Below the pieces are notes generated by a model. The model saw nothing but the letters and a program-made list of their open reading frames with translations. It was not told the DNA's origin and did not search any database. A DNA stretch of 64,000 bases from Cyathus striatus (lineage: Eukaryota > Basidiomycota > Agaricomycetes > Agaricales > Nidulariaceae), in NCBI GenBank assembly GCA_025738555.1, contig JAOVFP010000001.1, positions 620,001-684,000 on the forward strand. The letters run 5' to 3'. Each line of letters starts with the position of its first letter. Position 1 is the first letter of the stretch. The translations under genes and the position numbers were made by a program. Of the stretch, positions 11,839 through 23,213 are shown piece by piece.

Positions 11839-13117
11839 AGGGGCTACTAGATTTTGACGTTGCCCGTATTTTGACGTTGCCGTGACGTTGCCAGTGAGGC
11901 AACGTCACGCAACGCCAGCAACGTCACGGCAACGCCAGGCAACGTCACATCAGCCTGTGATCAATCACACCCTCGCTAATCAATTCTCCCGCCCTTCCCT
12001 TTTCATTTTCACACGCATATCACCATTGCCCGCCTCCCACTCATTATTTCCCACACCTCCGCTCTCACTTTTTATACTTTTATTACATTTCCCTTAATCA
12101 AAAACAGAGTCTACTATTCTATTTATAATACAACATATTATTACCTATTTCACCAGGGATGGAACATATTACAGTAGAAGATTATTTAAAACTGTCTCTG
12201 ATTCACATGTTGAATAGCTTTATCCCCTTCATTAAATAGTGAAATATTGTACAGTACATATATCATAATATATATTGGATAATGCAAAAATAATCAAAGA
12301 AAATGATAAAGAATTGACCTAGAAAATAAGACAATACCTGCTCACTGTTGAGCATGGTGACAAGTGTGATGTGTTGCCGCGGCGATGAGGAAGGGTACTT
12401 GATGGAGTGATAGATAGGATCAATATTGTGTACAAATATAAATGGGAAGCGGAGGGCGCGGGAAACATTGAACCTCCAGCAATGCCAAAGGCAACGTCAA
12501 GCAACGCCAGCAACGCCACGGCAACGTCACGGCAACGCCATTCGGCAACATCACAGCAACGTCCGAACAACGCCAGCAACGCCAAGCAACGTCAAATCTC
12601 GGATCGGCAACGTCAATTCTCAAATGGCAACGCCAGGCAACGTCAAAATCCTATTTTCAACAATTTCTACAACTAGTATAAAAACGAGTAGAGTCCATTT
12701 ATCTCTACCAAATATTTACTTTTATTTCTATATATCATGTATTTACAACATACAAGCTGTCTAGAGTAGAAATGTTGTGTACAAAGGAAAAAAATACTTA
12801 TTTTCAACTTATTTCACTGTGAGATTGTAAGTTATACCCTGTTATACATGGCTCATATTTCTCATTAAGTACTAATATATATTATATGAATGTAAGGTAC
12901 ATTTATCTTGTGAACTCCTACTAATTTATTGTATTTATTACTAACTAAGCATGTACACAAGTGGGGCTCGAACACAAGACCTCAGCAAGCAACGCCACTG
13001 CAACGCCAGGCAACGCCAAAATTAAATCGGCAACGCCAGGCAACGTCAATGCAACGCCCGGCAACGTCAACTTGGGCAACGTCAAAAACCGGGCAACGTC
13101 AAAATCTGTAGGCCCCT
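11839..13117. mobile_element. TIR element built from GGCAACGYCA decamers
   Basis: The element starts AGGGGCTACTAGATTTTGAC and ends in its near inverse, ...AGGCCCCT. A 5-bp direct repeat CAGGT flanks it (11834-11838, 13118-13122). Dense runs of GGCAACGTCA and GGCAACGCCA fill both ends and the middle (11853-11950, 12488-12645, 12985-13105), on the minus strand at the extreme left and the plus strand elsewhere. AT-rich DNA separates these arrays. There is no transposase. The SINE-like paralogue at about 11497-11560 shows the pre-insertion sequence. Confidence 0.8.
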
Positions 13118-13122
13118 CAGGT

Positions 13123-13600
13123 AGTATTACTACATCATACTAGAACAGATTTTATATGGAAATATAGCCTAACTGTGCTTATAAGTTACGGCACAATAAT
13201 ATGGGACACGTGGGAGGCGAGATTACAAAGCGTACGAGTTCGAATGTTCGACTCTAGCTATAGTCACGCTACAGTAGCTCGCTACAATGGTATTTGCACG
13301 TAAAGTTCTGTATTCGTTCGTAATACTGTAGGTATTCTCCCTTTTTTCTGTCCATGCGACTCTGGTTGCGCAAGTCCGAGGCTGTACTTTGTGGCTGTTG
13401 TTAGATCAGTCCCTGGTTACCATTGATACAATGTACTATTGATTTATCCACATTCTCACTATCAAGCAAGTGGGTTATACTTAGATATCACGTATGATTT
13501 CCTGGGTCTTAAATAATGGATGACAGCTGTTCCGATAGCAATCAATAATTCAACAACATACATATCATTTGCGTAGGCAATTCAGAACGTAAATGTTAAA
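13123..13600. repeat. SINE-like module downstream of the epoxide hydrolase
   Basis: The sequence at 13123-13265 continues the repeat interrupted at 11838. It includes TATAGCCTAACTGTGCTT and the B-box-like GAGTTCGAATG. Nothing else recognisable precedes the hydrolase stop codon at 13610. Confidence 0.5.
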
Positions 13601-13609
13601 GTAAAATAA

Positions 13610-14823
13610 CTAAACTTTATCAGCAAGGAACTCTCCTAACGCCTGATTCAACTCGTCCGGTTTCTCATACATCACCCAGTGACTCGAGTCAATTTCCTTC
13701 ACAGTTAAATCGTTACAGAATTTCCGGAGTGCTGCCTCATTTATCGAAGGTAAACAGATATAATCTTTCAACGTTGCAACGAATAAGGTGGGCATGTTGA
13801 ACTTATAGTTCTCTTCGGGAACAGCTGGGAACGTAAAGTGAGAATGCGATAAGAGAAACAGAGACTGAGTATCATGATATCTCACTTTCATCATCTTTGT
13901 TATCCAAACCTCTTACTCGAGCAGCATAGTAGTTAAGTGGTCCTTGGAGGCCGCCGTGCATCAAACGAGCTTGATGCTTACGTTTGTCCTATAGGTTGAA
14001 ATACCGAACGATGATGATATAGATATTACTACAGAAAACTCGACTTACCTCTTCTGTCCAGTAGGATGGCAAACCAGCCTGCCTGTTACTTTCAATCCAA
14101 TGACGTATCTTTCCTCTAGGAGCTAAGTCTGTTTTCCACAAAGTAGGATCTGCCGGGAAAATCAAGCTGTAGAAAGAGTCCAGCTATCGAGTTGTTAATA
14201 GTTAATATGCGTCATGGCTGCCGGTAATCAGTGCAACAACTTACATTCTTTTCAATTAAACTGGCAGCGTCGGCAGCGGCAAAGAAGTCCCAATATCCAA
14301 AGATATCGTAACCGACCGTTTCGTTATAATGCTGAATTGCCTTTTCCAAGTCCCACTGTGGATTAGGCTGGAAGCTTCCGATGGAAATGAGTACACTGGC
14401 CAACACACGATCTGCATGATAGTTAACCAAGCGTGTACCAACGATAACTCCCCTTTAACACGTTCAGCATAATTACTCGTAATGACGTAAAAAAATGTCA
14501 CACAAGTCATGAGAGACGGATACAACTTTCTGCACTCCTTCCTTGTCCAGGATATCAACGATATCTTGAGCCATAGACTTGGCTCTGTACGCGTCGGCAT
14601 CAGTAGGCTTATCAGTCCCACCATATCCAAGCATATCAGGCGCAATGACACCGTAGTCATGTTTAGCGAGGTAACTGTATTGAGATGACCAGCCCTGTGC
14701 AGTTGAAGGAAATCCAATCAAGAGGAGAACAGTTGGCCTTCCCTTGTTTGGATTGGGATTATGGTAATAGCCATATGTATACCCACGTTGAGTGATAACT
14801 TTCTTGTAAGATGCAGATTCCAT
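13610..14823 (-). CDS. soluble epoxide hydrolase-like alpha/beta hydrolase, five exons
   Basis: The model is complement(13610-13824, 13886-13988, 14049-14183, 14245-14452, 14504-14823), 326 aa, with four GT...AG introns of 51-65 nt. The fold follows the family: oxyanion region LLLIGFPST (36-39 IGFP), nucleophile Asp106 in SVSHDLG, a cap region with YWTEE and a Tyr pair, acid Asp276 in ATLKDYIC and base His304 in SSHWV. Such enzymes open epoxides to diols through an ester on the Asp. Two family positions are changed: His of HGxP is Ile36, and Trp after the nucleophile (HDW) is Leu107, whose codon spans the first intron. Activity or substrate range may be altered. I start at MESAS; an in-frame ATG at 14910 would add 29 residues. 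The gene is present only in the left duplicate. Confidence 0.87.
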
Positions 14824-14990
14824 ATCAGTGCGGATGTGAGCTACATTTCGTGGTCGAACACAGGTATTAAATACTTCTGCCGGTCTTCGTATTCTTAGTG
14901 CAATGTTCAAACTCGGGTGGCGAGACCAAAATAAATGGCTCCTTTTGGGCCTATCTCCGTGTATTTCGTGGTGATCGCCTGTTTTGTGTC

Positions 14991-15389
14991 ACACCTCAGA
15001 CAAGGTCGGATCGGGGTAAGGTAAATATGGTACAAACCGATTTTGTTAACAATTAGAATAATGATCAAAATCTGTTATTGTGTCCGATTTATGTCCATAT
15101 TGTAACTCGGAATGAACATTTGCTCTGTGTCCCAATTGTTCGAACCGATTATGAATATGCCACAGTCCCATATCCATTGCTAGCCAATCGGAAAATTTTC
15201 GGTAAGGATATTTTCAGGTCACATACTTTGAATCTGCTTTATTATCTGTACAATAAACCAATCCACGCTCCCTTTCTGAAGTTGTTTATAAATATGTGTG
15301 GCACATATATTTGGTGACATATTCTAGATTTTAACTAAATATGTTTGTACCATATTTACCCTTCCCCGATTTCACCCTGTCTGAGGTGT
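14991..15389. mobile_element. 399-bp MITE with long terminal inverted repeats
   Basis: The ends ACACCTCAGACA...GGTAAATATGGTACAAAC (14991-15037) and their inverse (15343-15389) pair over about 47 bp with few mismatches. The interior is AT-rich and non-coding. No clear target duplication was found. It lies about 170 bp upstream of the hydrolase start codon and could affect its promoter. Confidence 0.75.
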
Positions 15390-15572
15390 TATATACTCCA
15401 CTACGCGAATGTTGGTTCTGTCTTACTAAACATCAAAGTTCCGGAATCTATATTAAGCATATCCTAGAAAATGATACATAAGCTAGACGATAATAGGTCA
15501 GCATAGCAAAGTTGCGATCGACTTACTAATGATAATATAAACTACTTACTAAGTACGTGGAACCCGGGGAGA

Positions 15573-15995
15573 TTGTAATCTCTTCATGATATAATATCTA
15601 AGACAATGGGGAAATCCAAGTCTAGCCCTTGTGTTCGAATCTCTAACACCTTGGAAAATACGACAACGAAATATGGCAACCCGAGTGCACTTTTATTCGC
15701 TTCCGCCCCAACTTCTTCTCGGCAGCGCTACTTTCTCTGTACCTTGTTAGCGCGACTTCTGTTGTCAAATACCGCTACCGTTTCTTGTCCGCACCTAATT
15801 TCGCAGTGTCTTCCGCTACTGTTTTTTTTGTCAATCCCGCGCTACTTTTTCGATTTTGCGCTACATTTTTTGATTCATTTGAGCGCAACTATTGCTCACA
15901 ATCACAACCGGTTAGCGAAAGCTCTTTGATATCATTGATATCCGGTGAAAAATATTATGTATTGTGTATTAAAATAACGGTACAAAACCAATAGT
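15573..15995 (+). repeat. SINE-like repeat with a B-box motif
   Basis: It begins GATATAATATCTAAGACAATGG and has a good B-box word GTGTTCGAATCTCT about 45 bp later. It continues through repeated GCGCTACTTT-like words to GTGTATTAAAATAACGG. The same block is at 60306-60690 in the right duplicate. It marks where homology between the duplicates resumes after the left-only segment. Confidence 0.4.
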
Positions 15996-16079
15996 TAGTC
16001 TAAACTAAAATGCCATGTTATCGCTGGATAGAAAACATGACTAATGAGCACATGAAATTGATGATTGGTATCTATTACC

Positions 16080-16265
16080 AGTCCCAGCACCAGTGGCTTC
16101 CACTTATAGCACTCGCACGCTCAATAAGCACGCCGGCAGGAATATGGAACGGGGCCGATGGACACGCATTGTGTGATACATAGAAGGAGGGGCCGCCCGA
16201 TGGAAAAGGTGTAGGAAAAAAGGTAAAGAAGATTGCCAGTCTTTCTGTCGTAGCAGTGAGGGTAC
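16080..16265 (-). repeat. inverted repeat partner of 17465-17640
   Basis: On the minus strand this segment resembles 17465-17640 on the plus strand. At protein level SHNACPSAPFHIPAG faces SHNVCTSAYLHVPAG. The pair also exists in the right duplicate (about 60775-60955 and 63150-63310). It is either a transposon end or an old inverted gene-fragment duplication. No complete gene can be built. Confidence 0.45.
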
Positions 16266-16329
16266 ACAGCATGAAAAATATCCAGTGCACTACCACGTTG
16301 ACAGTAGCCATATTCAATAACTAAACACC

Positions 16330-17460
16330 TCCTACTGCCCTAAGCCAATCGCATAGAAAAAAATTATAGAAAGAGGTACAAGAAAGACATAATGCATATG
16401 TGCGCATAGGCTACAAATGTCTAACGGCGTTCGAGCAAGTTGATAGTGGACAACAAACAAAGCCATGTATGTTGGCACCAGAGGCTCCTGACAAGCAGTA
16501 TCAAATATGTATCTACACACATGTCAACAATTATTTCACGTGTTTAACGTCTTTGTTTATGACACGTGCGACCTCCTTTGCCCCATTCTCCGTTGAAACT
16601 GCATTCTTCCTTCCTCCTCACCTGGCTGAGTCGTTCCCAACAGTACATCAATTCCACTCACATATACACCAATACCGAATCTGAATGGGAGATGCCAACT
16701 AAACAACCTTCGGCTCAACAATGCATCGACAATCTTCCTGAGACCTGGCATCTGGACGAACTGGGAGGTATTGTCTGCTGACGGTAGGGGCGTTAACAAC
16801 GTAGTAGGGTGTGCATATGGGCAGATTCAATATCGTATGTAGATCTAGTTTTCAGCTTCATCGTTTGTTCCTTTACCATCCCCTTCCCTCCTTCATTCCC
16901 TCCTTCATTCTCTCCCTCGTTATCTCCTAACCTCTCACTTCCGCTTCCAACGTCTTTGTCCACATCTGCCATTCTTTGCCACGTACTCTATTTTCATTAT
17001 CATTCGCTTGTATTTCTTAACTATGTAACTTACGATCTCCTCATCAGCCACCGCCTCCCACCTCTCGCATGCGATCTTCCACCAGCCGGCACTAGAAACA
17101 TCCAGGTTCTCCAACTTAATGTATGTTTTCTTCTATTCGACGTATGTGGTAGCTGGCTGACATGTTCTATTGTGCTCTACAAGGTTTAATATTGCCTTGA
17201 CCATAGAGTTGTGAGTGCGTCTACCTCAGCTTTATATGTGATATGAGCAAATGGTGATATAACGATACACTCTCGATTTGCTACGTGCTTGCTATCAAGA
17301 ACACTGGCCCTTTGACGATGACGACGATTCAAAAGGAGGGTGTTCAAGGTGTTGGGGACTAGGGTACGTGTAGTTATTGGAACCAGCTGTCATCAATACA
17401 ATGGCGCACCCGACGTCTTCAACATTGTGTGCCCCTCGCCGCTAGCACGACAGAACCACC
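16330..17460. other. shared duplicate segment, no confident gene
   Basis: Matches about 61030-61140 and 62190-63140 of the right copy. Open frames such as 16809-17189 are rich in Ser/Pro/Leu from T/C-rich sequence and do not stay equally open in the other copy. No gene is called. Confidence 0.45.
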
Positions 17461-17464
17461 AGAG

Positions 17465-17640
17465 TAATCTTCTCTGCCTTGTTTCCTTTACCGTCACCAT
17501 CCACCCACCTTCGTGCGCGTCGCACAATGTATGTACATCTGCGTATTTGCATGTTCCTGCTGGCCTGCCTGTCGTGCATGCAAGAGTGATGCGAATGCTC
17601 TAAGTGTAAGCCGCTGGTGCCGGACTTATAGATATACAGG
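17465..17640 (+). repeat. inverted repeat partner of 16080-16265
   Basis: See the partner entry. The similarity spans the TGCTGGC...AAGCCGCTGGTGCCGG stretch and is recognisable at both DNA and protein level. Confidence 0.45.
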
Positions 17641-17710
17641 GACGATGTCTGACCAACTTGCTGCTTCGTTGCCAACTACATCTCCAGCCAGAAACTTTAC
17701 GCATCAATGA

Positions 17711-18428
17711 TCAATCACTACAGACCCTCTTGGTTTGAGCGAAAGTTAAACTCCACTTCCTCCTCCCACCCAATCGCGAAAGCGGGATATCTTCGAGACT
17801 GTCTCTGATTTCGCTTTCATGCAATACCGCCTTCTCCTGCTCCCGCTGTGATGGAGGAGGAGCAGGAGGAGAAATAGAAAGCGTATGCAGCGGAGACCTC
17901 GACCTGCCCAACTTCGGAGCAAATAACTTCCTCGGCGAAGATGATAGACTGCTTCTCATTCGATTTGTTGGTGTGAGCGGGGACAAGGATGCCCGAATAG
18001 ACATTGCTGGGGAGGGAGAGAGGGTGCTGTATGGACTGCTCTGAGTTCATCGACATTCTCCCTTTCTCCCCTTCAGTAGTAGCGGGGCAAAAGAGAGCGC
18101 GGGGGATATATCCTTTAACATCCCCGTAAGTCGTCCCGGCATCGGAATTGGGTATGCTGCTGTGTCCCCTCCCCGTCCGAATGAGGTGATTTTGGTGGAC
18201 TTCTCGGCAGTTCCGAACCAGAATCCACATCCCAATCTTCATCAATAGTAGAAGGAGTACTATCCATAGAAGGCCGATCCTCCCATGAGCCTGTACTCCC
18301 CTTCTTCCTTTCCCTCTCCCCTCCACCCCGGCCTTTTCGACTTTATTGTCAAGCTCGTGGAGCGAAGGATCGAAATCGAAATCGTCGTCCCAGTTCTCCG
18401 AATCAGATGGTTCTTTGTACATATTCAT
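17711..18428 (-). CDS. fragmented fungal gene, possibly Byr4/Bfa1-like
   Basis: The minus strand encodes acidic tryptophan motifs SENWDDDFDF (near 18390) and, in another frame, DEDWDVDSGSE (near 18230). Ser/Pro-rich sequence in a third frame follows (MSIRASLSPLTPTNR, 17960-18004). Such motifs with switching frames suggest several exons whose borders I could not fix. Byr4/Bfa1-type GAP scaffolds of the septation/mitotic-exit network have comparable acidic Trp motifs, so that is my best guess. The right duplicate keeps the region almost unchanged (63454-64000), unlike nearby DNA, which suggests constraint or a recent exchange. A purine-rich GGAGGA run differs by one triplet between copies. Confidence 0.3.
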
Positions 18429-18639
18429 CAGTCAGTACAAGGAGAGAAAGAAACAAGGGAGGTAAGAAATACCTTTATCTAAACTATAGCTATTCTCACC
18501 GCCTTGACTCTTCTCAACAATATCCACTGTTTCATTTTTCTTCTATTTCTTTCTTCTTCGTGTATTTCCTAATTCATCACGATATACATACCTTTCTGTG
18601 TCGACGACAACAAGAGAGTATGTGATGTTAGAAGAAAGG

Positions 18640-19400
18640 CAAAGGCATTACACGAGTGAGCGAGGAGAGGTAGGGGGAAATAAAGGATTAAATCGGAAAT
18701 GGGTTGATGTGATGCGATGTGATCCTAACCGCTAATTCATGGATAGGCTATTGTAAATTACAGAATTTCCATGTAATAGCTCCTAGGAACTATAACATCA
18801 CTGCAATATGTATCGAAGCCTGATCATTATTATCGCCTGAATTGTGGTGCAGTGGCGATACGATACAGACGTAGCCTCGTGTAGTACTCAATGGTCACTA
18901 TGATGTCTAAGGGAAGTCATCCTTAAGTCATATTTTTAGTTTGACAACATATCCGTTGATTATTTCATCTACTTAATAGCGCTGGACGCTGGATGCTCGT
19001 TAACTTGAATAGACTTATCTCGCACGACATTCAATGTACCATCCACAGATAGGTGTGCAGTAGCAGTATAGCGCAGATATATAGTCACGTAGTTGGAGCT
19101 CAAGGCGCGAGCTGCTATCATCACTATAGTACATCAGATTTGATTTATTCAAGCAATATTTTTAACTTGTATTGCTGCATATTAGGTGTCTGTCGATGTA
19201 TTCCTTACCAAGCAGTGGGTGGTTCTCCGTTATTAATACTTTAAGTATCAGACATCTGGAATTTATCTTTATCCAATGACTCTCGTTAAATCGAATAAAC
19301 TAAGCTGTGTTAGGTAATACTAGTTTAAGAAGAAAAGGAGAAAGACATTGACTAGATAGGATAAGTACATACAAAGCCTTATGCTCGCTGTTGAATTTAA
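18640..19400. other. intergenic, nothing recognised
   Basis: No open frame, repeat or RNA could be supported. It separates the duplicated segment from the next gene. Confidence 0.5.
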
Positions 19401-19403
19401 GCG

Positions 19404-20551
19404 ATGGTGCGACAGGCCGAGGAGCCGATGTCGGAGCTCAATTTCAGTGTGATGCGTGATTTCTCCACAATAATGCCCAAGTTTCACCATAGCGTTCTCC
19501 AACTTGAAGCTCTCCCCAACAAACATCATGCCATTATACTCTCCCTTACCACCTTACTAAGTTACCCAAGTAAACTAGTCGACTACTTAACATTGACAGA
19601 CTCCCAGTTTTACGACCGGGCAGGAAGGGCAATGAAGAGCAGAGACATCAACGAAGTAAAAAGAGCAATCCACTCCTTGGAGGAAGACCCAATGAGCGCA
19701 AGGAATCTGTTTCCACAGATAGAGTATGAAGATGCAGAAGACTATTATTTCAAAAACCATTCGCAGTTGCAGTCAACATCTTATGCCAACCAAACCGCTA
19801 CTTCGTCCGTGCCGTGCTCAACGTACAACATTCAGCTTCATGGGAGCTCGGCTGAGCACGTTCAAGACGGAGAAAACGAACCTCTCACAGACCATCCACT
19901 GGAGCCGCCACCCTTCCCAATCATGACACTGGATTACATGACACTGACCGATGCCCAGTTGTACGAGAGAGCTCCATTGTGTGTCTACTCTCCAAGCGGC
20001 CCCAATGCTGTGCGACAAATGGTCGATGAGTTGGGTAAAGTCGAAGCCAGGAAATATTTTCAAGAATTAGAGCGTGTGACCGCATCGTGTTACCTTAACC
20101 CTAAAACGAAACAAATTGGCGTAAGTTATTTTCCTTTTGTACAACAAGTTGAACTGCTATCTGACTGTTATGCCAGAGAAAGCCGGCCTCAGGCGAAGAA
20201 CTCGTTTACGCAGAACTCGGAGACAACGTTACTATTCGCCTTTGGCGTGGGGATATAGAAGAAGATAACATGTTCTGCTTGGATTTTGTTTACAGCAACG
20301 ACCGCTCTCGTTACCGGCGTAAGCCAGCGAACATTAAGCTATATTCGCATGGTCTATTAGGCGGAGAAATATTTTCTATCGAACAGGCATTCGATGCATT
20401 GGAAAAGAACCTCGTAAAAAATGCACGTGGTTTTGCAGCGTGGCAGCAGCAGCCGAACATTGATCAAGAATGGGAGACTTTCCTATGGTGCGGATCACTT
20501 AGTCACCACATGTTTTGTATAATGGCAAAATTGATCTGGGAAATTTTTTGA
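19404..20551 (+). CDS. unrecognised two-exon protein with two internal repeats, at the island edge
   Basis: Exon 1 runs 19404-20120. The intron begins GTAAGT at 20121 and ends near 20176 (...TGCCAG). Exon 2 continues in frame to a stop at 20549-20551. The protein contains two related segments of about 60 residues, each starting DYxTLTDxQxYxRA (DYLTLTDSQFYDRA and DYMTLTDAQLYERA). A C-terminal part with LWRGDIEEDNMFCLDFVYSN follows. I do not recognise the family. CpG-rich coding sequence turns AT-rich around 20520, and the last residues (MAKLIWEIF) are encoded in island-like DNA, so the natural 3' end may have been displaced. The true start could lie upstream. Confidence 0.6.
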
Positions 20552-20601
20552 AATTAAATTAACTATTTTTTGTTGTTTTTTTAATCATTTTGCCATCACA
20601 G

Positions 20602-21485
20602 GGAGTTGGTAGAGGTCTGCATCAATCAGATGTTATCTGCTCAACAGTTGGCTGGTTAAAAGAAGCCAGCCAGACTATTGAATATGGAAAGAATTATGAT
20701 GGATATTGGAATGGTGAGATGTTTGTAAACCAGGTAATTAATATTTGTTCAATATTATTATTACATATTAAATCAGAGTATTCAGATAAAGGAAAAGATT
20801 ATACCAGCATTTGAAAAGGCTCATCCACCAGGTTACCAAATGCTTATGATGGTGGATAACTCACAAGGGCATTCAGCATATGCAACAGATGCTTTACTTG
20901 TCAATTGTATGAATATGAACCCAGGAGGAAAACAGTCCATAATGCGTGATGGGTGGTTTATCAGGGATGGAATTAAGATTTCTCAGCCAATGGTGCCCCC
21001 TCATGATCACCCTCAGTTCCAAGGTGAAGTAAAAGGAATGAAGCAAGTACTCCATGAGTGTGGACTATTCAAAAATGGTCTTAAAATGCAGTGCAAGAAA
21101 TCTGGTGATGAAAAAGCAGGAAAATGTGATCCAGATGCAACTGCTTGCTGTGCAAAAAGAATTCTTGAGTTACAGCCAGACTTTCAAGAGCAGAAATCAC
21201 TTGTTGTGGAAGTCATAGTGGCAGCATGTCATCTGTGCATTGTCCTTCCAAAGTTTCACTGTGAGCTCAATTTTATTGAGTTCTTTTGGGGAGCAGTTTT
21301 CCACATTACAGGAAAACATGCCAAAAACACTTGCATCTGTGTCTGTTGAGACCATTCAGAAATGGGAGCATTGTGTTCATTGGTGAATATCTGCTTATGA
21401 GGGTAGACTTGATGCAAGGGAAGCTCAAAAGCAGGTTCATAATTTTAGTTCTTGAAGCTATACATCACACCACAGGATCCTAGAT
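20602..21485 (+). pseudogene. fungal DDE-superfamily transposase, truncated
   Basis: An acceptor at 20601 opens an exon starting GVGRGLHQSDVICST. It is joined through a short intron (20734-20791) to EKIIPAFEKAHPPGYQ and the block MMVDNSQGHSAY, then CCAKRILELQPDFQEQ and the characteristic LPKFHCELNFIEFFWG. These hold the second and third acidic positions of a DDE triad known from a transposase family common in Agaricomycetes. The N terminus and first Asp are missing. After FWGAV about 20-25 residues are deleted, then a shifted frame gives ENMPKTLASVSVETIQKWEH and a stop. It is not functional. Confidence 0.85.
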
Positions 21486-21489
21486 AGTC

Positions 21490-22425
21490 TTCTGAGTCAA
21501 GCTGACACTTGATATGCTGACTAATATTACCATATTTAGTAATAGATTAGTAATACCTACTGTATATAAAAGTCTGGCAAAAATGGCCATAAACCAAAAA
21601 TATAACTTGCTCAGTTTTGAGAATTTTGACAAATGCTCTAGAGGATTTACTCACACCATCAAAACAATCACTTTTACTAGAGGAATAAGAAAAAGGGGCA
21701 TTCTAGCATGAGAAATTTTCATTGTACAAAAGTTGTGGTGTCTAAGTGATTCACACCATAGTTCTGGAGGGGTCCACTATTGACGTTGTGCAGGATGTAC
21801 ATCATAGAACCTTGCAGGTTCCAACTTCTTCAAAGGGGGATTATTTAGTACCAGTTGTTGGTTATGCACTGCAAATTATTTCTCATATCTTAGGGAACAA
21901 TAAACTCTGATCATGATACATTATGTCTTCTCATTACATGAGCAAATGGCTTTATTTACTCCTGGAACTTCCAAGTAGTCATTGTCTCCATCATTCTACA
22001 AATCATATCCACATTAGTATTAAAAGGCTATGTATGGCACCACTGGTTGAAGAATGCCAGAATTTTAGCCAGATACTCCAATATATTTTTCTCTGTTGCA
22101 CTGACAACTGCTATTTGGTTGATTGTAAGACATGGACCAAAGCTTGTTGGTTTCTTGAGATGTTTCCACATAGCTACATGTTCTGTACACAGTTTCAAAT
22201 GGATGAGAAAATCAGAAGTTATCAGGCACTCATGTGAAAGAACCTCATCGCACCCACATGGACCCACATCGCATTGCTCCATTGTGCCTAAAATGATGTA
22301 AATGGTAAAACAATGCTGCTGACCAGAACTTCCCTATTGTTATCTGATTTTGAAATGTTCCTGAGGCTTCAAGGCTTTCCCTTCAATGTCAATCTATAAT
22401 TGAAACTCAGAGTACCATTCATGCA
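21490..22425. other. AT-rich island DNA, probable transposon remains
   Basis: No motif-bearing frame was found. It probably includes the 3' part of the preceding transposon. Terminal inverted repeats could not be identified. Confidence 0.4.
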
Positions 22426-23085
22426 TCTATATATAATGAGACAAGGCCTGGGAATTTTGGGTATAGATGGTGCATGGGGGTGGGAAATTAGGTGGTTTTT
22501 AGTATTTTCGATAAACTGGGGACATGTGAAATAGAAGCATTACCATACAAGGCGATTTCGCTCAATTGATGTGCATGTGCACATCTGTCCACTTTCAGTT
22601 GAGTGCTTATGAATTGGGAAGGGGTTTGATGGGGTCCCTGCTGAAAAGGGATGGATGCAAATGATGTTCAACAAAAGTGAATGACTAAGCATCTTGAAAA
22701 GGTTGTGGATATGTTAGTAAGCATTTTGAAATGTGCACACCACAATGTGTGATTGATGGCTGCACTGATGCACAAAATTCTGCTGCTGGGACTTCCTTTC
22801 CTTTCCCCCTCCCTGTTGAGTTTAAGCAGCACAATAATAAAGTATATAGAGTATATATTTGTAGATATTAATGGCACTATAAAGATTAAAATATCGAAAT
22901 TTTGTGGCTGAAGTAGTGACTTATAGTGTATTTGTTAGATGTTTCAGTGTTGTGATGTGCTATTTACTGTGGTTGTATTGTGGTAGAATGTGTTTCCATC
23001 TTGGGTGTAATATGACAATTAAATAAGTATATTTTATGTAGATTAGAAATGAACTATAATGATTATAAAGTTCTGCTACTTGCAC

Positions 23086-23213
23086 TTCCTTTTCCTTTTC
23101 CTTTTCCTTTTCCTTTTCCTTTTCCTTTTCCTTTTCCTTTTCCTTTTCCTTTTCCTTTTCCTTTTCCTTTTCCTTTTCCTTTTCCTTTTCCTTTTCCTTT
23201 TCCTTTTCCTTTC
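23086..23213. repeat. (TTTTCC)n hexanucleotide array
   Basis: About 21 perfect TTTTCC units form a polypyrimidine tract of about 128 bp. It sits where other units of the composite repeat have short CCCTT runs (24637-24680, 25851-25890), so it is a local expansion of that tract. Long Lys/Glu or Phe/Leu open frames through it are by-products. Confidence 0.95.

Larger units (their letters stand above)
107..18317. repeat. left copy of a large direct segmental duplication
   Basis: Read collinearly, this stretch matches 52218-64000: the NLR gene and its promoter, the CpG-rich flank at 4140-5986, 7200-7830, 15573-16435 and 16500-18317. The match continues to the window end on the right, so the full unit is longer. 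Interruptions are private to one copy: 5989-7197 and about 7832-15572 here; about 57918-59633 and 61140-62180 in the other. Both copies lie in the same orientation about 52 kb apart. A chimeric join of two haplotypes cannot be excluded from sequence alone. Confidence 0.9.

Noticed and set aside
13610..14823. Frameshift at the first intron of the hydrolase
   Set aside because: An initial reading suggested an off-by-one join. With donor GTGTGA at 14503 and acceptor AAAG ending at 14453, the phases fit and all five exons total 981 nt.
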